Assembly: GCA_030704615.1 (NCBI GenBank)
Contig: CM060732.1
Location: 70,163,053 to 70,227,052, forward strand
Length of the DNA stretch: 64,000 nucleotides
Reading direction: 5' to 3'
Origin: Takakia lepidozioides
Taxonomy: Eukaryota > Streptophyta > Takakiopsida > Takakiales > Takakiaceae
A program made the position numbers and the translations under genes. Below the pieces are notes generated by a model. The model was not told the DNA's origin. It worked only from the letters and a program-made list of their open reading frames with translations, and made no database searches. Below, one piece after another: positions 1-12,109 of the stretch (within the stretch, counting starts at the first letter, position 1; each line of letters begins with the position of its first letter).

Positions 1-295
1 TCATGCCAATCCAGCGTCCCAGCGGACTCATGGACATGGTGCCTACCAGACTAGGTACCAGACCCACCAGTCCTAGCCTCGGCAGCATACTGCTCGCACA
101 TTCAAGCTCAGCAGACTCGGGTGCACAGTGCATGGAAAAATTGACACCATTGTGTCCATTGAGTTTAGTGACAACATTACAAGCCCACAGTACACAAAAG
201 TGCTCATCACCACTGGAATAGTAAGCGAAAAGACTTGCATTTTTTATTTCGGTACATAGACTTCACAGGTTAAGTACATCATACTCATGAGAGCG
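1..295. repeat. Left remnant of the older repeat interrupted by the CACTA element
   Basis: This stretch lies immediately outside the CACTA left end and ends in the GCG target duplication (293-295). It carries the short motifs typical of the 12.8-20.5 kb region on the other side of the CACTA element (AGCGGACTC near 20, CAGACTAGG near 47, GCAGACTCGG near 110). I infer that both are parts of one older sequence split by the insertion. No gene can be supported here. The outer end of the older element lies before the window start. Confidence 0.55.
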
Positions 296-324
296 CACTA
301 CAAGAGATGAGCGTTTTTAGGACT
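296..324 (+). repeat. CACTA left terminal inverted repeat
   Basis: Begins CACTACAA and is followed by GATGAGCGTTTTTA. It pairs with 12,785-12,813 on the opposite strand, with mismatches only at TIR positions 9 (g/c) and 25 (g/t). It is preceded by the GCG target duplication. Confidence 0.93.
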
Positions 325-344
325 GCGGCTTTGGCGGAGTCATA

Positions 345-610
345 AAAACTGCACTAGGTACATGACTACAGAGCGCTGAAATGCATTACAGTTTTAGTTT
401 TATGACTTTGTAGTAATGGATATCACTACATGACTCCGGAAAGTTAGGGAGCATTGGTCAAACATTGTTGACCATGATGACAGGGATGGTTTATATGACT
501 AGTGTGATATGTTTGACTACACGTGGACGACGTTTCATGGAATCTTATGACTCCATGACTGAAGATGGTTTCAAAGCTCTATTTATACGACTACATCACT
601 ACACGTGTCA
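345..610. repeat. Left subterminal repeat array of the CACTA element
   Basis: The stretch contains repeated TATGACT/CATGACTA/GTAGT words (for example near 361, 400, 431, 495, 548 and 590) in both orientations. Subterminal motif arrays of this kind are the binding sites for the TNPA-type protein in En/Spm elements. The same words recur at the right end. Confidence 0.75.
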
Positions 611-1570
611 TTTTGAAGGCACATATAATGCAAATAAGGTTGCCCATTAGGTTTTTAAAAGTTAAAATTTTTGCTAATAAGGTTGCCCATTAGTGTAATC
701 GTGAACAGAAAGCAGGACTGGGACTTGGCGTCTTTTTGTCTCCTGCGCCACACCACATAGCTGAGGGTGGAACGCGATGATAGCAGGATATGCAGGGGCG
801 TGGGATGGAGGCGTTGAGCAAATGATGCACGAAGGAGAAGAGAGGAGGAGACGAGACGAGGACAAGCGAGCTCGCCGTTCTTGGGAGAGTCAGCTTGGTC
901 TTAGCAAGCGTGTTTCAATCTCTGACTACTCATCTACGACGTAGTGGTTCGATTTGACAGACCAATCCGACATTACCTGACTACAGACACAAGCAGCACA
1001 CACAAGAGGTCATCGGTCAAATCCTCCATGGGTCAGGACAGGTCAAGGACAATGTGGTAGGGCACCTTCTTCTTCAACCTATTTCAGCCTGTGTTGCCCT
1101 CTCATCAGACTCGGCCGCAAGATGCATATTGAATTCTGTAAGTTAGGTCGTTGGGTACATCTGTGGTGGTTTGGAGTGACTTTGGCAAGTTACTGCCAGT
1201 GTGGCAGCAGGGAAGTATCCAAAAACATATAATAGAGGTGAGGAGAAGCTTTGGGGTGAACACTTTCCGACCCAATGGTGGGACAATGGAGACAAAAAGG
1301 CAAATGCCTGTTGGACTAAAGAGAGAAGCAGATGCATTTCAGATTGTGATAAGTAGGGTTGGGGTGTTTTGGGGAAGAACTCCACACTAGTATGGTTGGG
1401 GTGTTTGCTAGTAGAATTGTAGGCTGTCAGAGGCATGGATAGCTGAAGGAGCAGGGATAGAGTGTGGATCCAGATTCATCCAAGAGGGCTGGATTTCAAG
1501 CTCCACATTACCTATGATTCCCTGTGGAAGGATAGGTACAAGAATCATGGGTAGATGGTCAACTGGAAGC

Positions 1571-2447
1571 GGCATGCTGTACTATATGTCATTCTAGAGT
1601 CTATCATTGTTGGTCCATGTGTTTTACAACAATGCTATCAATATAAGACTCATGGTTCGCATTGGAAGCTCAATCCCTGCAAGTTCATTGTGTGTGAAGC
1701 TCAAACTTGCGATTTGAAGGATCTTGTAGCCAAGTTCATTCAACCGGAAAGGAGAAATTCTGAAAGCTCCCAAATTTGATGTGGGCAAGCTTATGGAGGT
1801 AAGACTTAGCTTCCCTCCTCTAATGTAAGTGTTGGATAAGTTTCATTTACTGCCGACCTTCACTGCATATATTGGCTCTTTTCTTGGCTGGTTTCATATT
1901 TTCTTGGCTGGTATGCTGTTGGTTGGCTTCTTTCATTTCACGTGTGTAGTGGAAGGGGAGAAGTACTTTCCTAAGTTCTGCTACAACAATGTCTTTTTCC
2001 AGCCTAGATGTTTTCGATGGATACAAATTGAAGTGCTTTGAATGTTGCTGCAATACTATAATAAAGTGGAGGGTGCTGAATGCAGTTGGCCTTGCTTCGT
2101 GCAGGCATAATCCAGGGAAATGTGGACATAGCTGAAACCCCATGATAGCATTTCCAGAGGACGGTGTGGATGGCCTCACAATCCAGCATGCAAAATCCAT
2201 GACAATGTGGAGCTGGCTGAATGGGCAAACAGGTTAAGTGGCGAACAAGCCACGTCACTGGTACATAGTTGCATGCTTACATAGTACATGAAAGCCTACT
2301 ATATGTCATTCCCGAAATTGACCATGTTGGTCCATGTATTTTACAACAATGCTATCAATAAAAGACCAATGGTTCGCATTGGAAACTCTATCCCCGTAAG
2401 TGGCTTGTGCGTGATGCTCAAACTTGTGATTTGAAGGATCTTATAAA
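1571..2447. repeat. Diverged direct duplication inside the CACTA element
   Basis: Bases 1,571-1,733 and 2,284-2,447 are similar copies; both contain TGTTGGTCCATGT, TTTTACAACAATGCTATCAA and GATTTGAAGGATCTT. A second pair follows in the same order, with AGCATTTCCAGAGGA plus TGGATGGCCT at about 2,147 and again at about 2,614. Together they suggest a duplication of some 500-700 bp that has since diverged. The sequence lies downstream of the transposase stop and encodes nothing I recognise. Confidence 0.65.
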
Positions 2448-2894
2448 GGTGATTAGAAAAGACATTGAGAAGGCAACAGCCGTTATCTATAATCTACAGA
2501 TCCCCTTCAATTTGATGTGGGAAAGCCGGCTAGCTGGAGGTCTAGTCTCACTTTCACTCATCTAATGTCAGTGTTGTATCCATTGCAATGTGGAGATGTT
2601 TTGAAACAACATTGGAGCATTTCCAGAGGATGGTCTGGATGGCCTTTCGTGGCGTGTGCCGAATCCATGGCAAGAAAACATTGCAGGCAGAACCCATAGC
2701 AATGGTACCAGCACGGGTTGGTCCAAAGCCAATTGCAACAACAAATGAATAAAGGGTGCTGAAAGGAAAACACTCCATAATTGATCATAAAATCCAGTGT
2801 CCAAGCATGATATCTTAATGGGAATGCGAAGGGAGTGTTATCACCTTAAACTATCATGCATGGTCTATAACTGGAGTGCACAAATCGTGCATAT

Positions 2895-5800
2895 CTAATC
2901 TTCATCATCCTCATCTATGTCTGGGTCACTACATGTATCACTGTCTTCATCACAGACTTCATCTTGTCCAAGGGTTGGCTGAACATCATCACCACATATA
3001 CGGGGTGCTCGGAGTACAAGGAGGCCACCTGCTCTGGAGTAACCGGTACCGCTCGGCTGCATGTTGGGCCATCAGTAACCACAGTCTCCTAGTCTTTGTG
3101 GGGCTAACAATCCTTCCATTTCCGCCACATCATCGTTATCAATTGATATGTCGCAGACCACTCTACGTGCTCGGGGGCTCTTCTCCAGGACGACTTTCCA
3201 CCCCGGCTCCTTCACACAATCAGAAAAAAACACTTGATCAACCTGGCCAGGAAACACAAAAGGTTGCTCAGAAGCATACAGTTAAAATTGACAAGTGTGA
3301 AGCCAGCATCATCCTGCTTCATTGACATAGGTTGACGACCCACGCGACTCGCCCGTACCACGAACACAAAAAAACTATAGGTTGTGTTTGGCCATAGTCA
3401 ATTTGCAAAATCTCCCTTATAAGACCCACATATCTTGTAGGTTCCTCCATGTCATTGCTTGAATTGTTGGTAATGGGCTGGTGCTGGGAAAACAGATGAG
3501 ACTCCACAATCAAAAGACACCAACTTGTTGTGTTCATGCCGGGGGATGTAAACCCTGTAATGGTTACCATACGCTGTCATACTCTTGAATGACAGGGCAG
3601 TAAATGATGGAGGCATTGAAAGATCCAGTAATTCCTCACGTGTTGTAGGATCAAGCCCATCTGATTGAATTGAGAGATGATCCCGTACACCTTGAGGGAG
3701 CCAAACAGCAAATGGAGGACAAGGATGCAAATCAGGAGGGTACTGAATTGCCGTGGGATTGCTCATGCCTTCCAGCCCTTGCTCCTCACAAACCAAGCGT
3801 CGTCTGGCTTCTATCCGTGTGGACTCTGCTTCATATATCCTGTCACAATCCGAGGGTCAGCCAAGAGATTGACAGAGGTGGCGTGGGAGATTTGAAAAGA
3901 CGCCATGCCAACTAATGATAAATGACTAAAACTTGGAAATCTGAATGTCCATGAAGTAGATTTCTTACCCCAACATGACTGATAGACGAGGATGGTTCTG
4001 AATGATGTACTCATGTACAATATCACACAAGTCATTCAATTTTCGGGCTTTAGAACTTCCTTCCACAACTTCACGTTCCACAGATTCTGCCTCATTTGCA
4101 TCCCACACCCTTCGTACACTTCCATCAAATCCTACCATATACTCTGTGCAAAAACCCAATGCTTCTTCAAATTGTTATCCTTTTGCCATGCTCCCCTCGG
4201 GCCTTGCCATGTTTCTTACGTAGCCCTTCATATCTTTCATTGCCCGCTCCATGGGGTACATCCAACGAGATGCTACGGGCCCGCATAAGTACAACTCATC
4301 CACTAGGTGAACAACCAGATATGTCATCACATCAAAAAATGATGGTGGGAACTCCTTCTCTATAAGACACAGAGTGAGAACTGCTTCAGTTCTCAATTCC
4401 TCATACTCTACATGATTCACCACTTTTGCACACAACTTCTTAAATATACGACATACTCGCAAAATGGCCCTTCGAGGACCACTCGGCATGAGCCCACGGA
4501 TAGCAGCGGTATAATTGCTGCATGAGCACATGATAGTCATGTGATTTCATGCCTGACAACTTCTTCTTCACCACATGCTTTTTGAAAGCTGATGCGTAGC
4601 CTGTTGGCACTTTCAAGTTCTGCACAATCTCCAGAAAGACTTGTAACTCAGCCTCAGTGAGGACATAAGGGGCAGGAGGCATAATTAACGTATCTGCTCT
4701 GTCAGGATCACGTTGTAGCCACAATTCCGGGCGCCCAAGTAGCTCCAAATCACGGCGAACTTTCAATGTGTCTTTCTCACCAAAGATAGTTTTAATAATA
4801 TTTTCAGCCAAATTCTTCTCGCAATGCATTGCGTCAAACGTGTGGCGGATGAGGGAGACCCTACAAAATGAACACATAAGCAATTGAGCATTTACTCATC
4901 ACAATTTAAACTAAAAACGCAAAAATGTACACAGCCAATTAAAGGCCATGAAGGAATTACCTCCCAATAAGGTAAGACATATAAAATTGACAATCGCTTA
5001 ACTCCATGAGTTTTTGCTGGGTCTGTCCTGCTATCTGGCGTCCCTCCGTTTTCCACCCATGCAGTTCGAGCTGTTGCAAGGTCCTTGATTTGTGTTCCAG
5101 TCTGCGTTTTTGGAGAAGTTCCATGCTCAGTAGCGCCATTGAATATTCTTGACCTTCTATATGGATGATTGCGGGCCAAAAATCTTCGGTGGCCTAGGAA
5201 AACAATTTTTCCACATGTGTGTAACTGCTGTGAAGTCACCTGGGTCCACAAGCTGGACAACCAGCATAACCTTTCGTCACTTGACCTGAGAGCAAGCCAT
5301 ATGAAGGTAGTCATGGATTGACCACATCAACACTGCCCTCAGTGTGTGAATTCGCGTTGACCACGAGGACGGGAAACATCATGAGCTGCAATCCCTCTCC
5401 ATAGTTCCAATAGCTCTTCCACTAGGGGCATCAGGTAAACATCTACATTGTCCGAGATAACAGACTCCTTACCAGGAATCAGTAGCGCTAACATGACAAA
5501 GAACTTTTTGGTCATTAACCACGGAGGCAGATTGTAATTGACCAAGAGAACGGGCCATGTGCTCCAACTTGTGGATTGAGCTCCGTAGGGATTTACACCG
5601 TCTAAGGCCAATCCAAATCGCAGAGATCGTGGCTCTGTAGCAAAATCCGCAAATGTGGTGTCAAGTGTCTCCATGCTTTGCTATCAGCTGGATGTCGAAC
5701 CAACCCATCCTGGCTCTTATGTCTGTCGTGCATGTCATAAGGTTAGCGATCGATTTACATCGGTACATACGTTTCAACTTGGAATGACAGGGTAGTGTCG

Positions 5801-7028
5801 CAATACTTTCTTGGGCACACTTCCACGACCTGGAATGTAACGGGAACTGCGGCACACTGGGCAAATGTCTACATTCTCATACTCCCCACGGAAGAGTACA
5901 CAACCACGCTCACATGCATGAATCATCGTGTACTGCAATCCAATCTTGGCAATCATGGTTTTTGGCTTCATAGTGAGTTTCGGCAATGAATTCTCTTTAG
6001 GAAAAAACTCTTACTCAACAATCCCAGAAGCTCATCCACAAATGCATTGGTGCACTTGTGGGTAGTGCATGCGTTCAACAACGTCAAAATTACTTTGCAG
6101 CCGGGCTGATGGAGCACCCTTCAAAAAGTGGACATTGCGACGCTCGAAAGAGTTTATCATACTCGGGATCAACGTGCAGGTAAGCATTCTCATCAAATTC
6201 ATTTGTCTCCGGAATCGTCGAGATCATCGTCATGATCGGCAAATGTGTGATCGGTTCCCCATGAATGGGGTCCTCTCTGTTTGCATCTGCAAAGAGAAAA
6301 GCTTCCTGCAATGCACGCTGCATTTCTACCTCCAATCCATCACTCTCAATGCGTTCTTGTGACATTGGGCTCCCGCTGTGCCGCAGGGGCCTTCGTCTTC
6401 ATCCATCTGAATATTCACATCTCTGCATCCCAATAGTCATCTTAGATGGACCAACAACGATGTGACACTTGTTCATATTATGACATAGGAGGCCCGTGAC
6501 GTTGCAGTGATGCAGTCTATTTACGTATGGTATCTTATGAATATACACCCAATCAAAACACGACATTTGTAACCATTGAAGTCATTTGTTGCAGTCACTT
6601 ACTTAGTCATATATGACTACATGACTACACATGACCAATGAAAACACGACATGTGCATTAATTAAAGTGATAACGGAAGTGGCGTAGTCATAGTCACGTC
6701 TGTATCTTATGACTTCTTGACTACAATCACCCCAACGAAATGTCGACATGTGGAGAAGAGGATCGTTGCATTCAAAATTCAAACTAAAGTGCTGAAGGGA
6801 AAGTGACGATCTTACCGGAAGAGAACAGCGTTGGAGAAGAGGATCCCTCCCGTGTATCATGTAATGATTCCTCACTGTTTCCAACAACAGTACTTTTCCT
6901 CCATGACACTCATCGCAGTTGCATAGCATTTTTGTATGCCCATTCCTTGTGGCATAAGCTTCTTCCATTCGCCATAGACGGTCATCTATTCTACGCCTAC
7001 GCATCCGTTCGCCACCTGCACTGTACAT
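2895..7028 (-). pseudogene. TNP2-like CACTA transposase, degenerate
   Basis: This gene would encode the DNA transposase of the CACTA element. Exon 1 (7,028-6,816, 71 codons, donor GTAAG) has the transposase-associated N-terminus with a CNCDEC cysteine pair. Further pieces follow on the same strand: a CxxC zinc-ribbon-like piece (5,986-5,774, HACERGCVLF and ICPVCRSSRY), the core Transposase_21 block (5,674-5,339, LALDGVNPYG and WPVLLVNYNLPPW), the MHCEKNLAENII block (about 4,840), DUF4218 (4,530-4,175, FPPSFFDVMTYLVVHLVDE and GYVRNMARPEGS), DUF4216 (3,570-3,390, RYVGLIREILQIDYG) and the C-terminal VFFSDCVKEPGWKVVL block (about 3,230). It ends in an acidic tail with a stop at 2,895-2,897. Block order matches intact TNP2 proteins, but neighbouring blocks change frame by one base in places (for example between 5,774 and 5,670), which cannot be introns. 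I read it as recently broken. Confidence 0.85.
6485..6740. promoter_or_regulatory. Internal copy of the subterminal motif inside the transposase gene
   Basis: The words ATATGACTACATGACTAC (around 6,608), GTAGTCATAGTCAC (around 6,684) and TATGACTTCTTGACTAC (around 6,708) are the same words that fill the two subterminal arrays. They lie between the first transposase exon (7,028-6,816) and the next recognisable exon (from about 6,365 down), so probably in the first intron. A role in autoregulation is inference only. Confidence 0.5.
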
Positions 7029-7155
7029 GCTTTGAACGTCACCCCTTCCCTCTTTGCATGCTACGCACAGTGCATTGTCTCTAGTTTTGCACCAGCTGCC
7101 AATGTGCTATTTCTATATATCTATAGTATACTATAAGTATCGTTTCTGAGTGTCC
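7029..7155. promoter_or_regulatory. Divergent promoter between the two CACTA genes
   Basis: Only about 127 bp separate the transposase start (7,028, minus) from the start of the plus-strand gene (7,156). A TATA-rich block (TATATATCTATAGTATACTA, about 7,114-7,133) sits in the middle and could serve both directions. No transcript evidence is available. Confidence 0.45.
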
Positions 7156-10100
7156 ATGGTGAAGCGGAAGGTCTTCGAAGTGACAGTCCCTCTCACTGAG
7201 TACGAGAAGTTCCGAGAGCGCCGGATTGCTGCCATAAAGGAGGTGGAAGCAACGTTCAAGCAGTCGATAGATGGGTGAGTTTAGTTCCTGACTTTGGATA
7301 CCCACCCACTAAACTTGCGATTTGCCTTATCCTCTAACCTTCCTACAGCGATCATAAGCTTCATAGCACAAATGGGGGAGTAGCTGCGACTTGTACAAAC
7401 AGAGAGGCAAACAACATGCAGTGAGTGACGATTAGGTTTGAGGAGGGTGTGTCATTAGGCGGGAGATGTCCGCCGTCATTCGTGGGCAGGCATTACGTCC
7501 TGGTAGGGTGCGGCTGTGGTTCAGCGTAGGCTTAAGAGTATTAGGGTATGTATGCTTACATTTTTGTGATTGTTTGAGAGGGAGGTCATGGAGGTGTTTG
7601 TGCAGGCTTGCGGAGCGAATCGCCCTCGCAAGCCACGCGCTCCGAAGGAAAAAGCTAGGGATCAAGGTCCTGCAAGGCAAAGTGCCAGACTGAAGACGAT
7701 GAAGACTACGATTCTGCATGAGGGCTCTTCTGAGGACGATGAGGACGATCCACTCCTCCCACGCCAGTGCGAGGCGAGTGCGTCGTCGGCGGATGCCACG
7801 GCAAGCCGAGGAGAACATGCCCATGCTCATGTCGCAGGACAAAAACGCCATCACAACACTACCCTTCTCCGTCTGTGAGTTATAGTTCTTCACAATGACC
7901 ATGATTCAAATTATGTATTTTGGTAAAATCACGAAGAGATAGGGTATGTCTGTCAACAGGGAAGTTGGACAATGCAGGGGTCAGCCAAGGCACAATCACA
8001 CCTTAAGTGCAGTGGGGATGGGGGCAAACAGACAAGGTCCAACCTGGCATGCCAACGACGGAGTCTAAATAGGTTACTGCAGGAGAGGGACCTCAACTAA
8101 ATATGATGGGCTACTTATAGAGATACTTGGGTTACTTATGCACCCAGAATATCAGTAAAACTTGGAGGGATACTTCTCATGGACCCATCAGGTTTGTCCA
8201 TTTGAATTCTTGCTATGGATTTTAGGAACACCCCATACCTAAGAGGGCTCAAAAATGACATCATTGGGGCCAATCAAATTTGGGAGATTTACTGCCCAAG
8301 ATCATACTGAGTTTTGGGTAATCTTGTCTTTACAAATGATATGTGCTTCCAGTTTGTTTTGCCTGAATTCAAGGATTTGCTGCTTGCTGCCTATATGTAT
8401 GTGTAATCACCCACATTGTACTGGGGGAATTTCTTTTCAGGGCAAGCACAAGCGCACTGGATCCACGATCCCTGCTGCTAGCAATGGAGATGGCGCCCAC
8501 AAGAACGGTGGCCCTAACTCTCCCAACGTTGTGGGTTCTGTGACACCAGTACCCCCACTTTATTATGGTATGCCTCAGTACCCACAGTCTGGCACTCAGT
8601 ATGGTCATGGTCAATATGGTGCTCCTCCATATGGGCAGTATGGCCAGTATCCTCCTCCACCATATTTGCCACCCCCTAATAGCTATGGGGGTGGCAGGCC
8701 ACCGGAATATCCTCCTGCTTATGGACAGTATGGCCACTATGGTCCTCGGCCTTCTGGCCAACAGCCATGGCCACCAGTCCCTACTTGGCAGGATCCTGCT
8801 TTGAATTCTCCTGAGCGTACGGAGGTCTCTGAAGGAGGGGAGGGTGCCGTTTCAAAGATGATAGAACCAATGCTTTAAGGAGGGCTAATAGCTCAGCCAA
8901 AATTGAAGCTGCCAAGGTCAAGGAAGAGAGAATAGCTGCAGGTCTTCCTCCCACGGTGATTTTGACGAACCTCAAAGGAGCCCCGTATGGTCAGACCCGG
9001 AATGTATGGCACGCTGCCCTTAAAGGACAGGCTTATCGCAAGCTAGATTGTTCCCTTGCCATCAACAACCAACCTGATGAAGTTGTATACAAAATCAGAG
9101 ATCACCTGACTAAGCTATTTTCATATACGCCACACGAGTTAAAAGACTTCCACCTAAAACAAACAATTGGCAGAATAATGAAGAGCCAGCGTTATGAAGC
9201 ACACACTGCGTGGTTGGGTGGTAAGGGGAAACCCATTACTGTATCTGACGAGGTATGGGCTTGTAAGTTACTGGCAGACAGAGGTGTTCCACAAAGTGTC
9301 GGGCAACATGAAGAAGGCAAATGGTGCAATTCTGAATCCTACCAAGACTGGCCGTGGTGGGAAGGCAATGGTGGAAGCACGCTTGGTAAGTGGCATCATC
9401 ACGACTCTGTATTTTGTTCCTCATTGAATTGCTATGTGTATATAGTCAGCCCTCACATTGCTTACTGACTTGTGGCATGGGTTTGTTTGTGGCATGGATT
9501 AATTTTGTAGGAAACACTATCAGGGTGCCCTCCTACATTATATGAAATTCAAGAGGGTTCAGTGTCACGGTTGTCAGTTGGGAGTGACAGGCGGGTAAGT
9601 GTGTTTTCCACGTTTGCTAGAGTGGTTGCTGCATCATAGGTTGCTAGGGTTTTTTTCACGGCTTTTGGCCTGGGTTTTCTTTCCAATGGTTGTTCATGCT
9701 AGGTTTTTTTGGTTTGATTCATACTTGGGCAAGTTTTCATGGATTGGCAGGAGGGAAGTCTCGCATATTCTACAGTAGTTGGCAGGATGGATGGCTTGGA
9801 CAAACTGGTGGAATCACAAGGACGTGACATGGCAGAATTAAAATTACAGATGCAGAGTATGATTGAGTACCAGAAAGCCATTGTGACCAGATTGGGGATT
9901 AATCTATCAGGCGCAGGACCAGTGACAGTATCAAAATGTTTGGAATCCCAATTTCAGACGGTAACTGGTGCTCACTCTAAGCCCTTATGTCTTCTTGTCA
10001 CTGATTCTTTTGAATTTGACCGAGCAGCAGCAGGATACAAGGAAGGCCAGCTGTGAGGTACACGTGGAAATTCAGCCCTTGCCATGTACAAAGGCAGTAG

Positions 10101-11538
10101 CAGTCCAGGGGCAATGGTGACAGAGCCGCCGGGCACACCGGATTCTGGTATGCAGATATGTGGGAGTTTAGATGGGGAGGAAGATGCAGACGGGGAAAAA
10201 ACAAACAAGCAGGTTGCTTTAATTTCTCCTACTCACATGTTGAAGCCAAATGTCAGTTTACTTCCTGGACCAACAAGGAAACATTTACTAATTTTGGACT
10301 TAAATGGTCTATTATGTGAATCTTTTCATCCTGCTAATGGGCCTGCATCCCTTCCCAAAGGTTTTGTGGGGAAGATGTGTGGCAAGAAGATGGTAGTTTT
10401 GAGACCACACTGTTATGACTTTTTGCACAAGTGTTTTGAACACTTTGAGGTGGCGGTGTGGTCTTGTTGCCAAGCTCGCAACTTCTTCCCAATGGTGGAC
10501 TATATTTTTGCAACCCACACTAACCTGGTTTTCCAGTGGGATGCCCTTCACTGTGACGAGGATCCAGTCCTCCTATGCTGTAAGGGGTCTGATTCAAAGC
10601 CATTATATTTCAAGAACTTGTCTACAGTGTGGGGAGACTGGCCAGAATGGACTTATGAGGACACTGTTCTTGTTGACGACACACGAAGAAAGGCGGCAAA
10701 CAATCCTCCCTTCAGTGGGATTTTTCCAGAGCCATGGAAGGTGCAACCAGATTCACCAATTGATGAGTATCTAATAGAGGTGTTGTGGCCTTTCTTGTGG
10801 AAGGCATCAAAAGCTGCCAGTATTCCCAAGTTTTTGGAGTCTCAGCCTGTTTTCGGACAACAACCATACAACACTACTACTATGAAGGTACAAACATTCT
10901 GACAGTGCTCCAGAGGCTACATTTTTGTGGGTTCATTCATTGCATTGCTTTCCTGGATGCTTCTCCTCAGTTGCTTGATTAATGCTAGGTTTTCTTTGCA
11001 GCTTTTCATGTTGGCTTTTTTTGTTGATTCATACTTGGATTTTGTTTCTATTCACTATTCCTGTTTGCTCATTGTTTTCCTGGTTGTTCTCTGGTCTGTG
11101 ACACAGGAACTTGTGACAAACAAAGGTGATATTGTCAACAAGCCGGTACAGACGAGGGGCAAGAGTGTCGACCCGGCGAGTAGCCCCCCAAAAGAGGTCT
11201 CACCACCACTGGAGACTGCAAATGGAGTAAGTCCAGGCCGTTGTCTTGTTTGTTTTGTTTTTTCCAACCTTGGGGCTCTCTTTAACTCGCAAATGTTGAG
11301 TGTCCTAGTCGTGTGTATGTCAGGGGTTTTCACATCATGTTCTTTTTTGTGTGGAGTTGGATCACAGTTCAGGGTGGGTGACGAGGTTCGGCTGTTGGAT
11401 GTGAACTCCAAACGCAAGAAATGTGGAGTAGGGCTGATTGTTGCTCTTCAAGGTGCTGTGGTGGGTTACGGGTACCCTGCTGTGCCCCTTGATTATGCCT
11501 GTGTGTACATCAAAGAGTCATGTGTCAGTAAAATGTGA
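7156..11538 (+). pseudogene. TNPA/Transposase_24-like CACTA second gene with embedded FCP1-like exon
   Basis: This is the divergent partner gene of the transposase. Exons I can place: 7,156-7,274 (ATG; MVKRKVFEVTVPLTEYEKF), 7,349-7,420, part of about 7,607-7,870 (basic and acidic), about 8,440-9,390 (a G/P/Y/Q-rich stretch, then a Transposase_24-like block with KPITVSDEVW and KANGAILNPTKTGRGG), 9,511-9,594, 9,751 to about 9,960 (coiled coil, MDGLDKLVESQGRDMAELK), the FCP1-like exon ending at 10,887, 11,107-11,226 and 11,368-11,538 (FRVGDEVRLLDVNSKRKKC, a C-terminal module seen in such proteins). The last three exons join in phase 0. Single-base frame changes occur near 8,850 and 9,255 inside exons, so this copy may not make a full protein. 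By analogy with TNPA it would bind the subterminal repeats; that is inference. The junction into the FCP1 exon is unresolved. Confidence 0.7.
10057..10887 (+). CDS. FCP1/NIF-type HAD phosphatase-like domain carried by the CACTA element
   Basis: One open, intronless exon encodes a nearly complete FCP1-homology (HAD superfamily) domain. Counting from the ATG at 10,084, motif I is LLILDLNGLL with D72 and N74; the second position of the DxDx(T/V) signature is Asn instead of the usual catalytic Asp. Motif II is VAVWSCC, the motif III lysine lies in KPLYFKNLSTVWGDW, and motif IV is TVLVDDTRRKAANNPPFSGIFPEPW. The family dephosphorylates proteins, for example the RNA polymerase II tail. An Asn in motif I would be expected to weaken or abolish that activity, although some plant HAD relatives, as I recall, also carry DxNG. 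A GT donor at 10,888 joins in phase to the next exon of the transposon gene, which argues for a fused domain over an independent host gene. Bases before 10,084 may belong to the preceding exon. Confidence 0.8.
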
Positions 11539-12109
11539 ATGGTGTTAGGAAACAGACCGAGTTGGGGCAGGTGGTTGGCCAGACAACACTTTGGAGTCTA
11601 AAGTTACCGAAACTTATGGAGCTGCGGAAGGGATAGTCAGTATTGCATTGTTTAACAGAGTTCTTGATTCTAATAGCACTAGAACATACTAGCTACAACA
11701 ATTCAGCCCATGTGTGGGCTTGCTTGTTTTTGGCTGGGCCTTTTGAGGCATGGATTTTTTGACCTTGTGGCTTTTGAGGTGTCCATTGGGATATTGGTCT
11801 CATTTGGATTTTTGTAATGTGATTTATAGGGCTTGTATTGCCCTGTAGTTGACTATTTTTATTCTCCTTGTGGTTGATAGTATGTAGGAGGGATCCATTC
11901 TGTTTTCATGTTGGAATTTCACCATGTAATGAAGATTTTAAATCATTTAATTCACTTTCATTTTAAATAATAATATTAAAAATAATACCATTAAAAAAAA
12001 ATCCAAGGCTGCAATCTCCATGTTCTTTTAAATATTAAATGAAAAATAAAATATAAAATATGAACATTAAAAATATAAACTATTTCGGAAAACAATCTTG
12101 ATGACACGT
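11539..12109. other. 3' flank of the CACTA second gene, AT-rich
   Basis: No open reading frame is supported. The stretch from about 11,930 to 12,090 is very AT-rich, with ATTAAAAATA-type runs and AATAAA-like words at about 11,965 and 12,045 that could serve as poly-A signals. The subterminal array begins at its end. Confidence 0.5.

Noticed and set aside
10057-10887. FCP1-like frame as a separate host gene nested in the transposon
   Set aside because: Its splice donor leads in phase to the next transposon exons and there is no own stop before the donor; fusion is simpler, though transcript data could change this.
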